DNA of 60,964 bases from an uncultured Gammaproteobacteria bacterium (GTDB taxonomy: Bacteria > Pseudomonadota > Gammaproteobacteria > Arenicellales > JAANXG01), in NCBI GenBank assembly GCA_947259175.1, contig CAMYKW010000011.1:1-60964 (forward strand). The letters are read 5' to 3'. Below the pieces are notes generated by a model, which saw only the letters and a program-made list of their open reading frames with translations, was not told the DNA's origin and ran no database searches. Made by a program: the position numbers and the translations under genes. Numbering within the stretch: position 1 is the first letter of the stretch; each line of letters begins with the position of its first letter. Positions 1-8,429 of the stretch are shown piece after piece.

Positions 1-531
1 CCGGCCGCCGCGGTAACGCCATACTCGCAGCGTTCGCGCCAGATGAGGGCGGTCAACGTAGGCGATTTCGAAGGCCCCGTCGCCGTCCAGGTCCGCGGCA
101 CCGACCGGCGCGAGCCAGCGGTAGGCGGTACCGATGAAAGGTGTCGTAACGAGGCTGCCGTCGAGCCGCGCGACCGCGAGCCGGGCGCCGCGTGTATACG
201 AGCTCTGAACGAAAACGACCTCGGGCCTGGCATCACCGTCGAGGTCGGATACCCGCGGCGCGATGTCCTCGATGATCATATCCCGCATGGGAATGGTGAG
301 CACCGGCTCGCCGCCGGCCTGATCCTGCCCGAGTGGGCCGAGATGGAATCGCAGGCGCGTCCACTCGGGGGTTCCGCCGAGAACGTCATGACCGTACCGG
401 TGTTCGGTAAGCGGTTCATCGAAACAGGCGCGCACTACCCAGGTGCCATCGCCATCGGCACAGCTTTCCTGCGCTCCGAGCGGCGCGGCCAGAACCAGCG
501 ACATCAGGGCGGCGGCGTGGCGCATCTTCAT
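1..531 (-). CDS. Secreted FG-GAP/VCBS-repeat-like protein, 3' end outside window
   Basis: The reading frame opens at the ATG at 531 and runs off the left edge of the window, so only the N-terminal 177 codons are visible. It begins with a signal peptide (MKMRHAAALMSLVLAAPLGA, likely cleaved near residue 20). Two Asp-rich loops follow, SDLDGDARPEVVFV and ADLDGDGAFEIAYVD, which match the calcium-binding DxDxDG loop of FG-GAP/VCBS beta-propeller blades. The protein is therefore probably a periplasmic or surface beta-propeller; no enzymatic domain is seen in the visible part. A GGAG lies about 20 bases upstream, which is rather far, so translation initiation may be weak. The gene follows the two minus-strand envelope genes upstream and may share their transcript. 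Confidence 0.75.
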   Translation of the reverse strand, partial: MKMRHAAALMSLVLAAPLGAQESCADGDGTWVVRACFDEPLTEHRYGHDVLGGTPEWTRLRFHLGPLGQDQAGGEPVLTIPMRDMIIEDIAPRVSDLDGDARPEVVFVQSSYTRGARLAVARLDGSLVTTPFIGTAYRWLAPVGAADLDGDGAFEIAYVDRPHLARTLRVWRYRGGR

Positions 532-560
532 AAGCCGATGAACGGATAAGGCTCCTATAA

Positions 561-1214
561 TTATTTTTTTGGAAATCTGAATAGCAAGGTAGCTGAATAA
601 ACATTGATGTCAGGTGTCTCTACATCCACGCCGGCCAAGGCCAATGTCTCGTTGAATGCATATCGTTGCCAATCAAGCCGAATGGTTGCGTTTGCAAGGT
701 TGACGGCACCACCCGCCCCCCATAAGATCGTTGCACCAGTTTCGCTGGCACTTTCCCTTCTTGGAATAGAAGGGGCTTCAGCAACCAGTTCTACTTCACC
801 TCCTGCGGCGCCCAGTCGCCCGTAGATTGCGCCAATACTGCTGATGGGAATTTGGGGTAACAGGGAAAGCGTACCGCCTTTTACGTTGACCGTCGCATTT
901 GCCGCGATGGGTGCTTCGGTGGACAGGGCCGGCTCACCTAAATCAAACACCGTAGCTTCTGCGCCAAGGTAATTATTGATCTGGTAACCGATGATGCCCT
1001 GAACCGCAGTGTCTTTCTCTTCATCACCACAGACAATACCGGCAGTTGCACAAAATTCATCCACTTTTTCGGGGTTTACAATGTCGGACTGACCTAAAGA
1101 AAGTCCAAAGTAAAAACCGTTCTCAGTTGCGAACGCGGATAAATACGACCCTAAAAGGAGAACGAAAATAGAGATCGCAACGAATCTGGCAATGAATTTT
1201 ATCTGATTTAGCAT
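561..1214 (-). CDS. Small outer-membrane beta-barrel protein (OmpA/opacity-porin-like)
   Basis: A 217-residue protein. The start is placed at the ATG at 1214 because it directly precedes a classical signal peptide (hydrophobic core about residues 9-24, cleavage after AFA near residue 29); codons further upstream would overlap the preceding gene. The mature part has alternating hydrophobic/polar beta-strand patterns (NGFYFGLSLGQSD, GAIYGRLGAAGGEVEL, VYSATLLFRF) and ends in strand-like FRFPKK, as in eight-stranded OmpA/OmpX/opacity-type barrels. Two Cys (FCATAGIVCG) could form a disulfide in an extracellular loop. No Shine-Dalgarno is obvious; the gene lies 25 bases after the lipoprotein gene and is probably translated from the same mRNA. 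The family assignment rests on topology, not on a specific motif. Confidence 0.72.
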   Translation of the reverse strand: MLNQIKFIARFVAISIFVLLLGSYLSAFATENGFYFGLSLGQSDIVNPEKVDEFCATAGIVCGDEEKDTAVQGIIGYQINNYLGAEATVFDLGEPALSTEAPIAANATVNVKGGTLSLLPQIPISSIGAIYGRLGAAGGEVELVAEAPSIPRRESASETGATILWGAGGAVNLANATIRLDWQRYAFNETLALAGVDVETPDINVYSATLLFRFPKK

Positions 1215-1239
1215 TGTTAGCTTCGAGTGTGGGATGCCT

Positions 1240-1746
1240 TTAGGACCTAGCATTAATCTTGCCGACAACCGTGACGGGAACATTCTGGCCCCCAACATTG
1301 CAGTTTCCCGATCCTGTTAGCGGACCCGAGATAGTACTGCCACTGACCGTGGCATTTACCGTGGCAGCTCCGGAACAACTGATGCCGTCTTTAGATTCAT
1401 TGATCGGAGTGTCGACACTGAAGGTATTCCCGTTCAAACCAGTCGAGACTGTCCGTCCTTCCGCCGTCAAGTTCACGCTCGAGCCGGTGATCACAACCGT
1501 AACAGGGGTGCTTTTGTCTGTAACCGGGTAGCCGGGGGCGCTCAGCGTCACATCGGCCGTACCGCTATAGGTGATCGAGGTTGCCGGAGAGCCGGCACCC
1601 GTTGCGTCGTTGCGGCTGGCACTGGAGGGCTCGCCGCCAATCCCGCCGCTGCCGGTTTCACCGCCCGCCGCAGCGGATTCAGTGACGGTGCTGCCGTCGC
1701 AGGCGATCAGGAACAGGGTAAATAATAGGGCACCGAACGTCTTCAC
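1240..1746 (-). CDS. Putative lipoprotein of unknown function
   Basis: A 168-residue protein starting at a GTG (1746) with GGGAG eight bases upstream. It carries a lipoprotein signal peptide with lipobox LIAC, so Cys16 would be lipidated. A Gly/Ser/Ala-rich linker follows, then a low-complexity beta-rich domain full of Thr, Val and Ser (ITYSGTADVTLSAPGYPV, VNATVSGSTISGPLTGSG). Two Cys in the C-terminal half could be disulfide-bonded. No known family was recognised. It precedes the small barrel gene on the same strand, so a joint envelope role is likely but not shown. Confidence 0.7.
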   Translation of the reverse strand: MKTFGALLFTLFLIACDGSTVTESAAAGGETGSGGIGGEPSSASRNDATGAGSPATSITYSGTADVTLSAPGYPVTDKSTPVTVVITGSSVNLTAEGRTVSTGLNGNTFSVDTPINESKDGISCSGAATVNATVSGSTISGPLTGSGNCNVGGQNVPVTVVGKINARS

Positions 1747-2214
1747 TTAGGATCTCCCAGGGGTCAGGTAAAGAAATAAATATACCATAAATATCTTATA
1801 GTTAAATAATACTTTTAATAAATAACTAGAGATTTGGCTATTAACATCCTCATGTGTCGGCCGGGAGCGGGTTTTCTTAAGCTCGGATTCATGCCATGCC
1901 GGAGCCCCATGGCTTGGGTGCGCTGAGGGTCTTGAGGTCGGGAAGGTCCCTGGGGGGCGAGGGATAGGAAATCGCAATGGATAAGAAGCATAACCGCTAT
2001 GCTGTTCGCCAGTAATGTGCTGATGGGCGGCGCGCTGGTTTAGTGTCCCGCGCCCGGTCTCCTCATCTACAATACCGCCGCAGCGCCCAAGTGCTCGTCA
2101 TCCGCGTTGTTCTGGTTCCGTGAATGGGCGTGTTCAGCGGATGCCGTAAGCGGCGCGGTGGAGGACGCCTTCGCGCGTCGTTCACATCCAGCAGGCTAGC
2201 TTCACCACATCGGC
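1747..2214. other. Non-coding stretch, possibly with decayed 5' end of the downstream peptidase gene
   Basis: No intact gene is seen. On the plus strand an AGGAAATCGCA ribosome-binding-like sequence precedes an ATG at 1977 that is closed after 12 codons. In another frame MLFASNVLMGGALV, which looks like a signal-peptide core, also ends at a stop. The frame of the downstream peptidase is open back to a TAG at 2197-2199. This is what the degraded beginning of a secreted protein could look like, but there is no homology proof. Confidence 0.3.
1766..1850 (-). promoter_or_regulatory. AT-rich probable promoter region of the lipoprotein/barrel genes
   Basis: About 80 bases directly upstream of the GTG at 1746 are very AT-rich compared with everything around them. 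Read on the minus strand they contain GGTATATT, a five-of-six match to a -10 box, with a weak TTTAAC 16 bases before it. The composition supports a promoter; the exact boxes are uncertain. Confidence 0.35.
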
Positions 2215-5200
2215 GTGCGTGACCGAGTCACCCTGCCGCCGGATACCCCGCGAACCGTGTCATTCCTGTTACACGCCGGCATGCAGCCCAAGGCCACAGG
2301 CGGCGCCCGATTGATTTCGGTCAAGCCGGCCGGGAACCGCGGTGTTCCGCTGGAGCGCGTCACCGTAGAGCTGAGCCCGGGCGGGCGCGAATTCACTCTG
2401 GAATACGGGGGGAGGATCCATCATCCGATACGGCAACTGAGCGAGGAGTATGCGCGCAGCTTCAGCGTGTCGCCCGGTTTGATATCGACGGATGGCGCGG
2501 TCCTGTCGGGGGCCACCCATTGGGTGCCGCAATTCGAAGACACCGGCTTGTCGTTTTCCCTCGAGGTGACGCTGCCCGCGGCGTGGCGCTCGGTAACCCA
2601 GGGGCTGCGTTCTGAACGGCGGCAGCACGGCGCACAAGTCACAGACACCTGGGCGATCGACACCCCCCAGGAGGAGATTTATCTCATCGCCGGGGATTTT
2701 ACCGAGTACTCCGATGCGGCCGGCGCCGTGCAGGCGATGGTGTTTCTGCGTGATGCGGATCCCGCGCTCGCGGCCAAGTATCTCCAGGCGACCAAGCAGT
2801 ACGTGGAACTGTATCGCGATCTCATCGGTCCCTATCCGTATCGTAAGTTCGCGCTGGTGGAGAATTTCTGGGAGACCGGTTACGGCATGCCGTCGTTCAC
2901 CTTGCTGGGGCCGCGCGTCATCCGCTTCCCATTCATTCTACATTCCTCTTATCCCCACGAGATCCTGCACAACTGGTGGGGCAACGGCGTGTACGTGGAC
3001 TATCAACGGGGAAATTGGGCCGAGGGCCTGACCAGTTACCTCGCCGACCACCTGATCAAGGAGCAGCGCGGGCAGGGCGTGGCCCACCGGCGGCAGGTGT
3101 TGCAGAAGTACACCGATTACGTACGCGATCAAAAGGATTTTCCATTGACCGAGTTTCGCGGCCGCCACAGCTCGGTTACCGAGGCGGTCGGCTACGGCAA
3201 GACCCTGATGCTGTTCCACATGCTGCGCCGGGAGTTGGGTGACGCGACCTTTGTCGATGCATTGCGTCAGCTGTATCGCCGGTATCGATTCAAGGTCGCG
3301 TCCTACGATGACGTGGCTGCGGTATTTGAACAGGTCAGCCAGAAACCGCTGCGCGGTTTTTTTCAACAGTGGGTGACCCGTATCGGCGCCCCGAGTTTGC
3401 GCATCAAGGATCTTCAGGTGACCGAGGGCGGTGACGGCGATGCCGGGTTCGTTCTCTCCGCCGTGCTCGAGCAGACCCAGGATGGCGAGGCTTATCAACT
3501 CTCGGTGCCTGTCGCGGTGCGCCTGGCGGGCGAGGACACCGCGTTTCAGAGCCGCGTCGAGGTGACGAGCAAGCGTCAGCGCATCGAGCTTGCCCTGCCG
3601 GCGCGACCGGTGCGGCTCGACGTAGACCCCGAATTCGACGTGTTCCGCCGCCTGGACCGCAACGAAATCCCACCCGCCCTCACCCAGGCGTTCGGCGCCG
3701 GCCGCGCCCTGATCGTGTTGCCGTCAAAGGCGTCCGCGCCGGTGCGCGACGCCTACCAGACCCTGGCACGCTCATGGGCGGCGCAGCGCGGGTCGCAGCT
3801 CGAGGTCAAGACCGATGACGAGATCAACGAGCTGCCCACCGGCCGCGCGCTGTGGATCTTCGGCTGGGACAACCGCTTTCGTCCCGTGGTGCAAAAAGCG
3901 CTGTCGGATTACACGTACCGGGACGAAAACGATGTCATCGAGATCGGTGACGAAAAATTGCGCCGCGACAAGCATTCGCTGGTGGTCGTCACCCGGCACC
4001 CGGATGATCCGGCCGAGGCCTTGACCTGGGTGGCCACGGACCATGCCGCGGCGATACCGGGACTGAGACGCAAGTTGCCGCACTACGGCAAGTACAGCTA
4101 CCTGGGATTCACCGGCGACGAACCGGCGAACGTCGTCAAGGGCCAGTGGCCGGTGATCGGCTCCCCGATGTCGCTCGCCGTTAAGTCGCCGGGTGCGGAA
4201 CGCGCCGCGTCCGGCACCGCGAAACTGGCGCCGCGCAAGGCGTTGGCGGAGCTGCCGCCGGTGTTTTCATCGCAGCGCATGCGGCAGGACATCGACCACC
4301 TGGCGGCGCCGGCGATGGCCGGCCGCGGGTTGGGAAGCGCGCAGCTGGACGCGGCCGCCGACTACATCGCCGCGCAGTTTCGTGCGGCCGGACTGCAACC
4401 GGGCGGCGATTCGGGAGGCTACCTGCAGACCTGGCGTGAGACGGTCGATGGGCTGGACCAGGAGGTGCGGCTCAGCAACGTCATCGCGGTGCTCCCGGGC
4501 AGCGACCCGCGGCTCGCCGGCGAGAGCGTGGTGCTCGGCGCCCATTACGATCATCTCGGCCGCGGCTGGCCGGACGTGCGTCAGGGCAACGAAGGCCAGG
4601 TGCATCCGGGGGCGGATGACAACGCCAGCGGTGTTGCGGTGATGCTGGAACTGGCCCGGGTGCTGGGCTCCGGCTGGCGGCCGGCGCGCAGCGTGATCTT
4701 TGTCGCCCTCACGGGCGAGGAGGCGGAAAAGCTGGGCTCGCGCCATTACGTGCGCAATCCGGGCGCCCACCCCACCGACAAGATCATCGGCATGCTGAAT
4801 CTGGATACCGTCGGGCGCCTGGGAAACGATCCCCTGTTGGTGCTGGGGACCGGTTCGGCGCGCGAATGGGTGCACATCTTTCGCGGCGCCGGCTACGTCA
4901 CCGGCGTGCCGATCAAGTCGGTGGCCGATGATATTGGTTCCAGCGACCAGACGAGTTTCTTGGATCTGGGGGTGCCGGCGGTGCAGTTCTTCTCCGGCGC
5001 CAACGCCGACTTCCACCGCCCGAGCGACACCGCGGACAAGATCGACGAGGCGGGGCTGGTAAAAGTCGCCGCGGTCGTCAAGGAGACGCTGGAGTACCTC
5101 GCCGCCCGCCCCGACGCGCTGCACACGACGCTGACCGGCGGCCCCCAGCGCGATCGCAATGGCGGCGCCGGGCGGCGCGTGCTGTTGGGAACGGTGCCGG

Positions 5201-5436
5201 ATTTCGCCTTCACCGGCCCGGGGGTGCGCTTGACCGGGGTGAGCGCGGATACGCCGGCGGAGCAGGTGGGGTTGCGCGCCGGTGATATCATCGTCGCCAT
5301 CAACGAAAACGAGATCCGCGACCTGCGGGCGTACTCGGAGCGCCTCAAGGCCTTGAACATCGGCCAGCGGGTGGTGATTCGTTTTGTGCGCGACGGCCGC
5401 GAACAAACCGTGACCACGACTCTGGCGGCCCGGTGA
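2215..5436 (+). CDS. M1-like / M28 bifunctional metallopeptidase with C-terminal PDZ domain
   Basis: A 1073-residue protein in three parts. Residues about 1-480 are M1-aminopeptidase-like, with HEILH at 248-252 and a Glu at 270, giving HEXXH-X17-E; classical M1 enzymes have X18. Residues about 690-990 are an M28 zinc peptidase with AHYDH (near 777), GADDN (near 801), GEEAEKLGSRHYV, NLDTVG and DFHRPSDT, so the ligands of a two-zinc site are all present. Residues about 1005-1073 form a PDZ domain (GVRLTGVSADTPAEQVGLRAGDIIVAIN). Such proteins are normally exported peptidases, yet this frame has no signal peptide. The GTG at 2215 is the first start after an in-frame TAG, and the sequence begins in mid-domain (RDRVTLPPDTPRTVSF). 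The gene is likely 5'-truncated or decayed. The TolB-like gene follows about 50 bases later. Confidence 0.85.
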   Translation: MRDRVTLPPDTPRTVSFLLHAGMQPKATGGARLISVKPAGNRGVPLERVTVELSPGGREFTLEYGGRIHHPIRQLSEEYARSFSVSPGLISTDGAVLSGATHWVPQFEDTGLSFSLEVTLPAAWRSVTQGLRSERRQHGAQVTDTWAIDTPQEEIYLIAGDFTEYSDAAGAVQAMVFLRDADPALAAKYLQATKQYVELYRDLIGPYPYRKFALVENFWETGYGMPSFTLLGPRVIRFPFILHSSYPHEILHNWWGNGVYVDYQRGNWAEGLTSYLADHLIKEQRGQGVAHRRQVLQKYTDYVRDQKDFPLTEFRGRHSSVTEAVGYGKTLMLFHMLRRELGDATFVDALRQLYRRYRFKVASYDDVAAVFEQVSQKPLRGFFQQWVTRIGAPSLRIKDLQVTEGGDGDAGFVLSAVLEQTQDGEAYQLSVPVAVRLAGEDTAFQSRVEVTSKRQRIELALPARPVRLDVDPEFDVFRRLDRNEIPPALTQAFGAGRALIVLPSKASAPVRDAYQTLARSWAAQRGSQLEVKTDDEINELPTGRALWIFGWDNRFRPVVQKALSDYTYRDENDVIEIGDEKLRRDKHSLVVVTRHPDDPAEALTWVATDHAAAIPGLRRKLPHYGKYSYLGFTGDEPANVVKGQWPVIGSPMSLAVKSPGAERAASGTAKLAPRKALAELPPVFSSQRMRQDIDHLAAPAMAGRGLGSAQLDAAADYIAAQFRAAGLQPGGDSGGYLQTWRETVDGLDQEVRLSNVIAVLPGSDPRLAGESVVLGAHYDHLGRGWPDVRQGNEGQVHPGADDNASGVAVMLELARVLGSGWRPARSVIFVALTGEEAEKLGSRHYVRNPGAHPTDKIIGMLNLDTVGRLGNDPLLVLGTGSAREWVHIFRGAGYVTGVPIKSVADDIGSSDQTSFLDLGVPAVQFFSGANADFHRPSDTADKIDEAGLVKVAAVVKETLEYLAARPDALHTTLTGGPQRDRNGGAGRRVLLGTVPDFAFTGPGVRLTGVSADTPAEQVGLRAGDIIVAINENEIRDLRAYSERLKALNIGQRVVIRFVRDGREQTVTTTLAAR

Positions 5437-5485
5437 GGCCGGCGATAACGATTGACACGAACTATCGGAAACCAAGGAAACTGTG

Positions 5486-6538
5486 ATGCATCTAATCATT
5501 GTGTTCATGTCCATGCTGCTTTTCTTTCCCGCCGCCGAGGCGGCCAGCGGGAGCGGTGCGCCACAACCGGCGGGGATTGATTTCGGCGAGGCGCACCTGA
5601 AAAACATTAAACAACTGACCTTCGGCGGACAAAACGCCGAGGCGTATTTCTCCCGTGACGGGCGCGAACTGATATTTCAGTCTACCCGCGACACCCTCGC
5701 GTGCGATGCGATATTCCGCATGAACGCCGACGGAACCAACACTCGTCAGGTGTCCTCGGGCAAGGGTGCGACCACCTGCGCGTTCATCGCGCCGGATAAT
5801 CGATCCATCGTCTACGCGTCCACGCATCTGGGCGGCGAGGCGTGTCCGCCGAAACCCGATTATTCGCGCGGCTACGTGTGGCCGCTGTACGACAGCTATG
5901 ACATTTTCAAGGCGGGCCCGGAGGGCGGCGATGTGCAACGTTTGACCGAAACGCCGGGTTACGACGCCGAGGCGGTTTTCTCGCCCAACGGAGACAAGAT
6001 CCTGTTCACATCGGTACGCTCCGGCGACCTCGAGTTGTATCTGATGAATCCGGACGGCTCGGGGGTGGAGCAGCTGACCGCCATGCCTGGTTATGATGGC
6101 GGCGGGTTCTTTTCCCTGGACGGAAAATGGATCGTGTGGCGCGCGTCGCGCCCCACCGGCAAGGCGCTGCGCGACTACCAAACGCTGCTGGCCCAGGATT
6201 TGATCCGGCCCGGCAATCTGGAGATCTTCATCATGAATCTCGCCGACCGCGAACCGATCCAGCTGACGGACAACGGCGCCGCCAATTTTGCGCCGTACTG
6301 GCACCCTGACGGCAAGTACGTGATATTCGCGTCCAACATGGAAAATCCCAAAGGCCGCAACTTCGACCTGTTCTTGTTCCATCTCGAAACGCGCAAAGTG
6401 GAGCGTGTGACCAATTATCCCGGATTCGACAGTTTCCCGATGTTTAGCCATGACGGGAAGAAACTGGTGTTTGCGTCGAACCGCAACGGCAAGGTGCGCG
6501 GCGAGACCAATGTGTTTATCGCCGATTGGGTTTGGTAG
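5486..6538 (+). CDS. TolB-like WD40/PD40 beta-propeller periplasmic protein
   Basis: About 350 residues, starting at the ATG at 5486 with AAGGA upstream (a GTG three bases earlier is possible). A signal peptide (MHLIIVFMSMLLFFPAAEA) is followed by repeated PD40 blades of the type seen in TolB and in tricorn/DPP propellers: EAYFSRDGRELIFQSTR, EAVFSPNGDKILFTSVRSGDLELYLMNPDGS, APYWHPDGKYVIFASN and FPMFSHDGKKLVFASNR. No catalytic domain accompanies the propeller, so a binding or scaffold role in the periplasm is likely. It lies immediately downstream of the fused metallopeptidase and is probably co-transcribed with it, which suggests that both act on exported peptides or proteins; that link is inference. 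Confidence 0.85.
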   Translation: MHLIIVFMSMLLFFPAAEAASGSGAPQPAGIDFGEAHLKNIKQLTFGGQNAEAYFSRDGRELIFQSTRDTLACDAIFRMNADGTNTRQVSSGKGATTCAFIAPDNRSIVYASTHLGGEACPPKPDYSRGYVWPLYDSYDIFKAGPEGGDVQRLTETPGYDAEAVFSPNGDKILFTSVRSGDLELYLMNPDGSGVEQLTAMPGYDGGGFFSLDGKWIVWRASRPTGKALRDYQTLLAQDLIRPGNLEIFIMNLADREPIQLTDNGAANFAPYWHPDGKYVIFASNMENPKGRNFDLFLFHLETRKVERVTNYPGFDSFPMFSHDGKKLVFASNRNGKVRGETNVFIADWVW

Positions 6539-6707
6539 CGGCGCGCGGGCACGCTTTCAGTTTCGCGTAGACCCTGCTAGAAGTATTTTATAGTTCACAC
6601 AATGCAGCAGCCGGTTTTTATCGATGGCGCATGATTGTTAACACCCGGCGAGAGTCGTATCAACCCGATCAATCGAATACTGACAGCGGATTTCAACAAG
6701 GACTGCC

Positions 6708-7505
6708 ATGACTGATTCCAACGCAGCGGATTCCCCTCAGCAGCGCCCGGTTAACCATGCGGGGACGGCGAGGTTGAGTTTTGCCATCGATGCCCGGCGC
6801 GTGTTGATCGTCGTATTCATCGCCTGCGTATCCGCCGAGATCCTGTTCTTCATACTCGATATGGTTATTAATCACGAGCGCGGCTCCGATATCCGGGCGA
6901 TACGCCGGATATTCAACACCGCCCGCGAGGGCAGCCTGCCTTCATGGTTCGGAGTGACACAGACTTTTTTGATCGGCGCGACTGCGCTGATCAATTTCGC
7001 CCTGGTGAGCAAGATCGACGGGGCCACCTGGCGCCGGATCGGGTGGTTGTTGCTGGCGCTTGCGTTTATTTACATGTCGGCGGACGATGGTGCCAAGATT
7101 CATGAGCGCCTCGGCACCGCGTCCCGGGAGTTTGATTTCATGCAAGGCCCGCTGAGCGCCTATCCCAGTTATGCCTGGCAGGTCTTTGTCGGCCCGTTGT
7201 TTGCGGCGCTCGGGTTATTTATCTTGTATTTCTTGTGGCGTGAACTGCCGACGCGCCTGGAGCGTTTCACGGTGGTGGCGGCCCTGGGCACCCTCGCGTT
7301 TGCCGTGTTTCTCGATTACGTGGAAGGTTTGGACGACGGCTATGTGCTGCTACTCGATAACACCGACTGGTCGAAGCGTGCGGTGGAACACTATTCGAAG
7401 TCCATCGAAGAGGTCATGGAGATGTTCGGCATGACGCTTTTTCTCACGCTGTTCCTGCGCCATGCGATGCGTCTCGGTTCCTCGGTTTACGTGGAGTTTT
7501 ATTAG
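6708..7505 (+). CDS. Multi-pass inner-membrane protein of unknown function
   Basis: A 265-residue protein with AAGGA five bases before the ATG. After a polar N-terminus of about 28 residues there are roughly six hydrophobic segments (about 31-52, 80-100, 111-127, 155-176, 187-207 and 238-253). A notable polar motif, MSADDGAKIHERLG, follows the third segment, and FLDYVEGLDDGY lies at the end of the fifth; conserved acidic/His residues at membrane borders could bind a metal or proton. No transporter or enzyme family was recognised. The 169 bases upstream are free of genes and may hold its promoter. Confidence 0.7.
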   Translation: MTDSNAADSPQQRPVNHAGTARLSFAIDARRVLIVVFIACVSAEILFFILDMVINHERGSDIRAIRRIFNTAREGSLPSWFGVTQTFLIGATALINFALVSKIDGATWRRIGWLLLALAFIYMSADDGAKIHERLGTASREFDFMQGPLSAYPSYAWQVFVGPLFAALGLFILYFLWRELPTRLERFTVVAALGTLAFAVFLDYVEGLDDGYVLLLDNTDWSKRAVEHYSKSIEEVMEMFGMTLFLTLFLRHAMRLGSSVYVEFY

Positions 7506-7559
7506 CTCGCTGAGCGGAAATTGGAACTATCGAGGTACATGAACCCCGTAGCGTGAATG

Positions 7560-8309
7560 TCAACGTCTTAATTCGCGACGCTGCAGGTACAGGATATATC
7601 CCCCCCACAGGAACGCCAGCCACATCAACAGCTCGCCGGTGAAATCGATTCCCGCGGCGATGCGATGATCTAGATGCAGCCACCCCAGGGTCGACAGGAT
7701 GTTGTGCCAGTCGTGCACCCCCGGCATGTCCCGGCCGGTGACGCCGCCGAGCAACATCAATTGCCCCGCGCGTGCATCGTTCACATAAGGCGCGACATCC
7801 ATCATGCTTTGTGCGAACCACCAAAGCCCCAGGGATGCGCCGAAGTTGTCCCGGTTCTGGCGGATCAGCGCGATTAGTGCGATCAGCGGCATCAATAGCT
7901 GGCCGAGGGTGCCTCCGAGGACCGTGATGAAATTCCCGAAAGGGCGAAAGATCCAGTGTCCCGCCTCGTGGAACACCAGATTGACGTTGTGCATGAACGA
8001 GGCGCCGATCTCGTTGGTTGTAAATGACATCTGGATGAACCTAAAGCCCCAGACCACGAATGCGACATACAACAACAGGCGGCCGTAGAAAACCAACGGG
8101 TCGATGGGAGACGGCACATAGAGAACCGTCGCCTTCAGCCGTTGGAAAAACCTCGCGGTGGATTCCTCTTTGCCCGGCACCGTGGTGTCGACATGAAACC
8201 GGGTCTTCATCCACTTGGAGAAGATCAGACCGCAGCGCGGGCACCGGTCCAGGGGCCCCTCATCCGAGGCTTGTCGCCGGTAATCACATTCCGGGCAGGT
8301 CTCGTACAT
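7560..8309 (-). CDS. Membrane-bound HEXXH metalloprotease-like protein with N-terminal zinc ribbon
   Basis: A 249-residue protein taken from the ATG at 8309, because the recognisable domain starts there with a zinc ribbon: CPEC at 5-8 and CPRC at 23-26. Four or five hydrophobic segments follow. FHEAGHW (His114, Glu115, His118) is the HEXXH of a zinc metalloprotease, lying at the border of a membrane segment as in M50/site-2-type proteases. A possible third ligand lies in DVAPYVNDARAG. An AAGGA sits almost directly against the ATG, so the exact start is uncertain. The gene is convergent with the preceding membrane protein and divergent from the sucrose operon, with 120 bases between the two starts. 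Proteolytic activity is inferred from the motif only. Confidence 0.7.
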   Translation of the reverse strand: MYETCPECDYRRQASDEGPLDRCPRCGLIFSKWMKTRFHVDTTVPGKEESTARFFQRLKATVLYVPSPIDPLVFYGRLLLYVAFVVWGFRFIQMSFTTNEIGASFMHNVNLVFHEAGHWIFRPFGNFITVLGGTLGQLLMPLIALIALIRQNRDNFGASLGLWWFAQSMMDVAPYVNDARAGQLMLLGGVTGRDMPGVHDWHNILSTLGWLHLDHRIAAGIDFTGELLMWLAFLWGGYILYLQRRELRR

Positions 8310-8429
8310 ATCCTTGAGTGTAGTCCAGACCTCTGTGGGACCGTTTTGCAGGCGCGATCCGTCGCGGTTGCGAACCGTGCCCACGGAAAGTTTGCAAAAC
8401 GAATTGAAATTGCGTATCACAGGAGGCCT

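Noticed and set aside
1747-1977. Minus-strand frame of 76 codons beyond the lipoprotein gene
   Set aside because: It covers the AT-rich promoter-like region, has no signal or domain, and ends against the better supported GTG start.
4267-5607. Minus-strand frame of 446 codons opposite the fused peptidase and TolB-like genes
   Set aside because: It runs antisense across the M28 and PDZ domains and across a gene boundary; composition is that of a shadow frame.
8401-8429. TTGCAA with TATCAC 17 bases later just before sps
   Set aside because: The -10 would touch the Shine-Dalgarno sequence, so transcription would start after the ribosome-binding site; the match is most likely chance.
8142-8429. 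N-terminal extension of sucrose-phosphate synthase by about 96 codons
   Set aside because: The extension overlaps the divergent zinc-ribbon gene and has no similarity to the family, whereas the ATG at 8430 follows an AGGAGG and begins where family homology begins.
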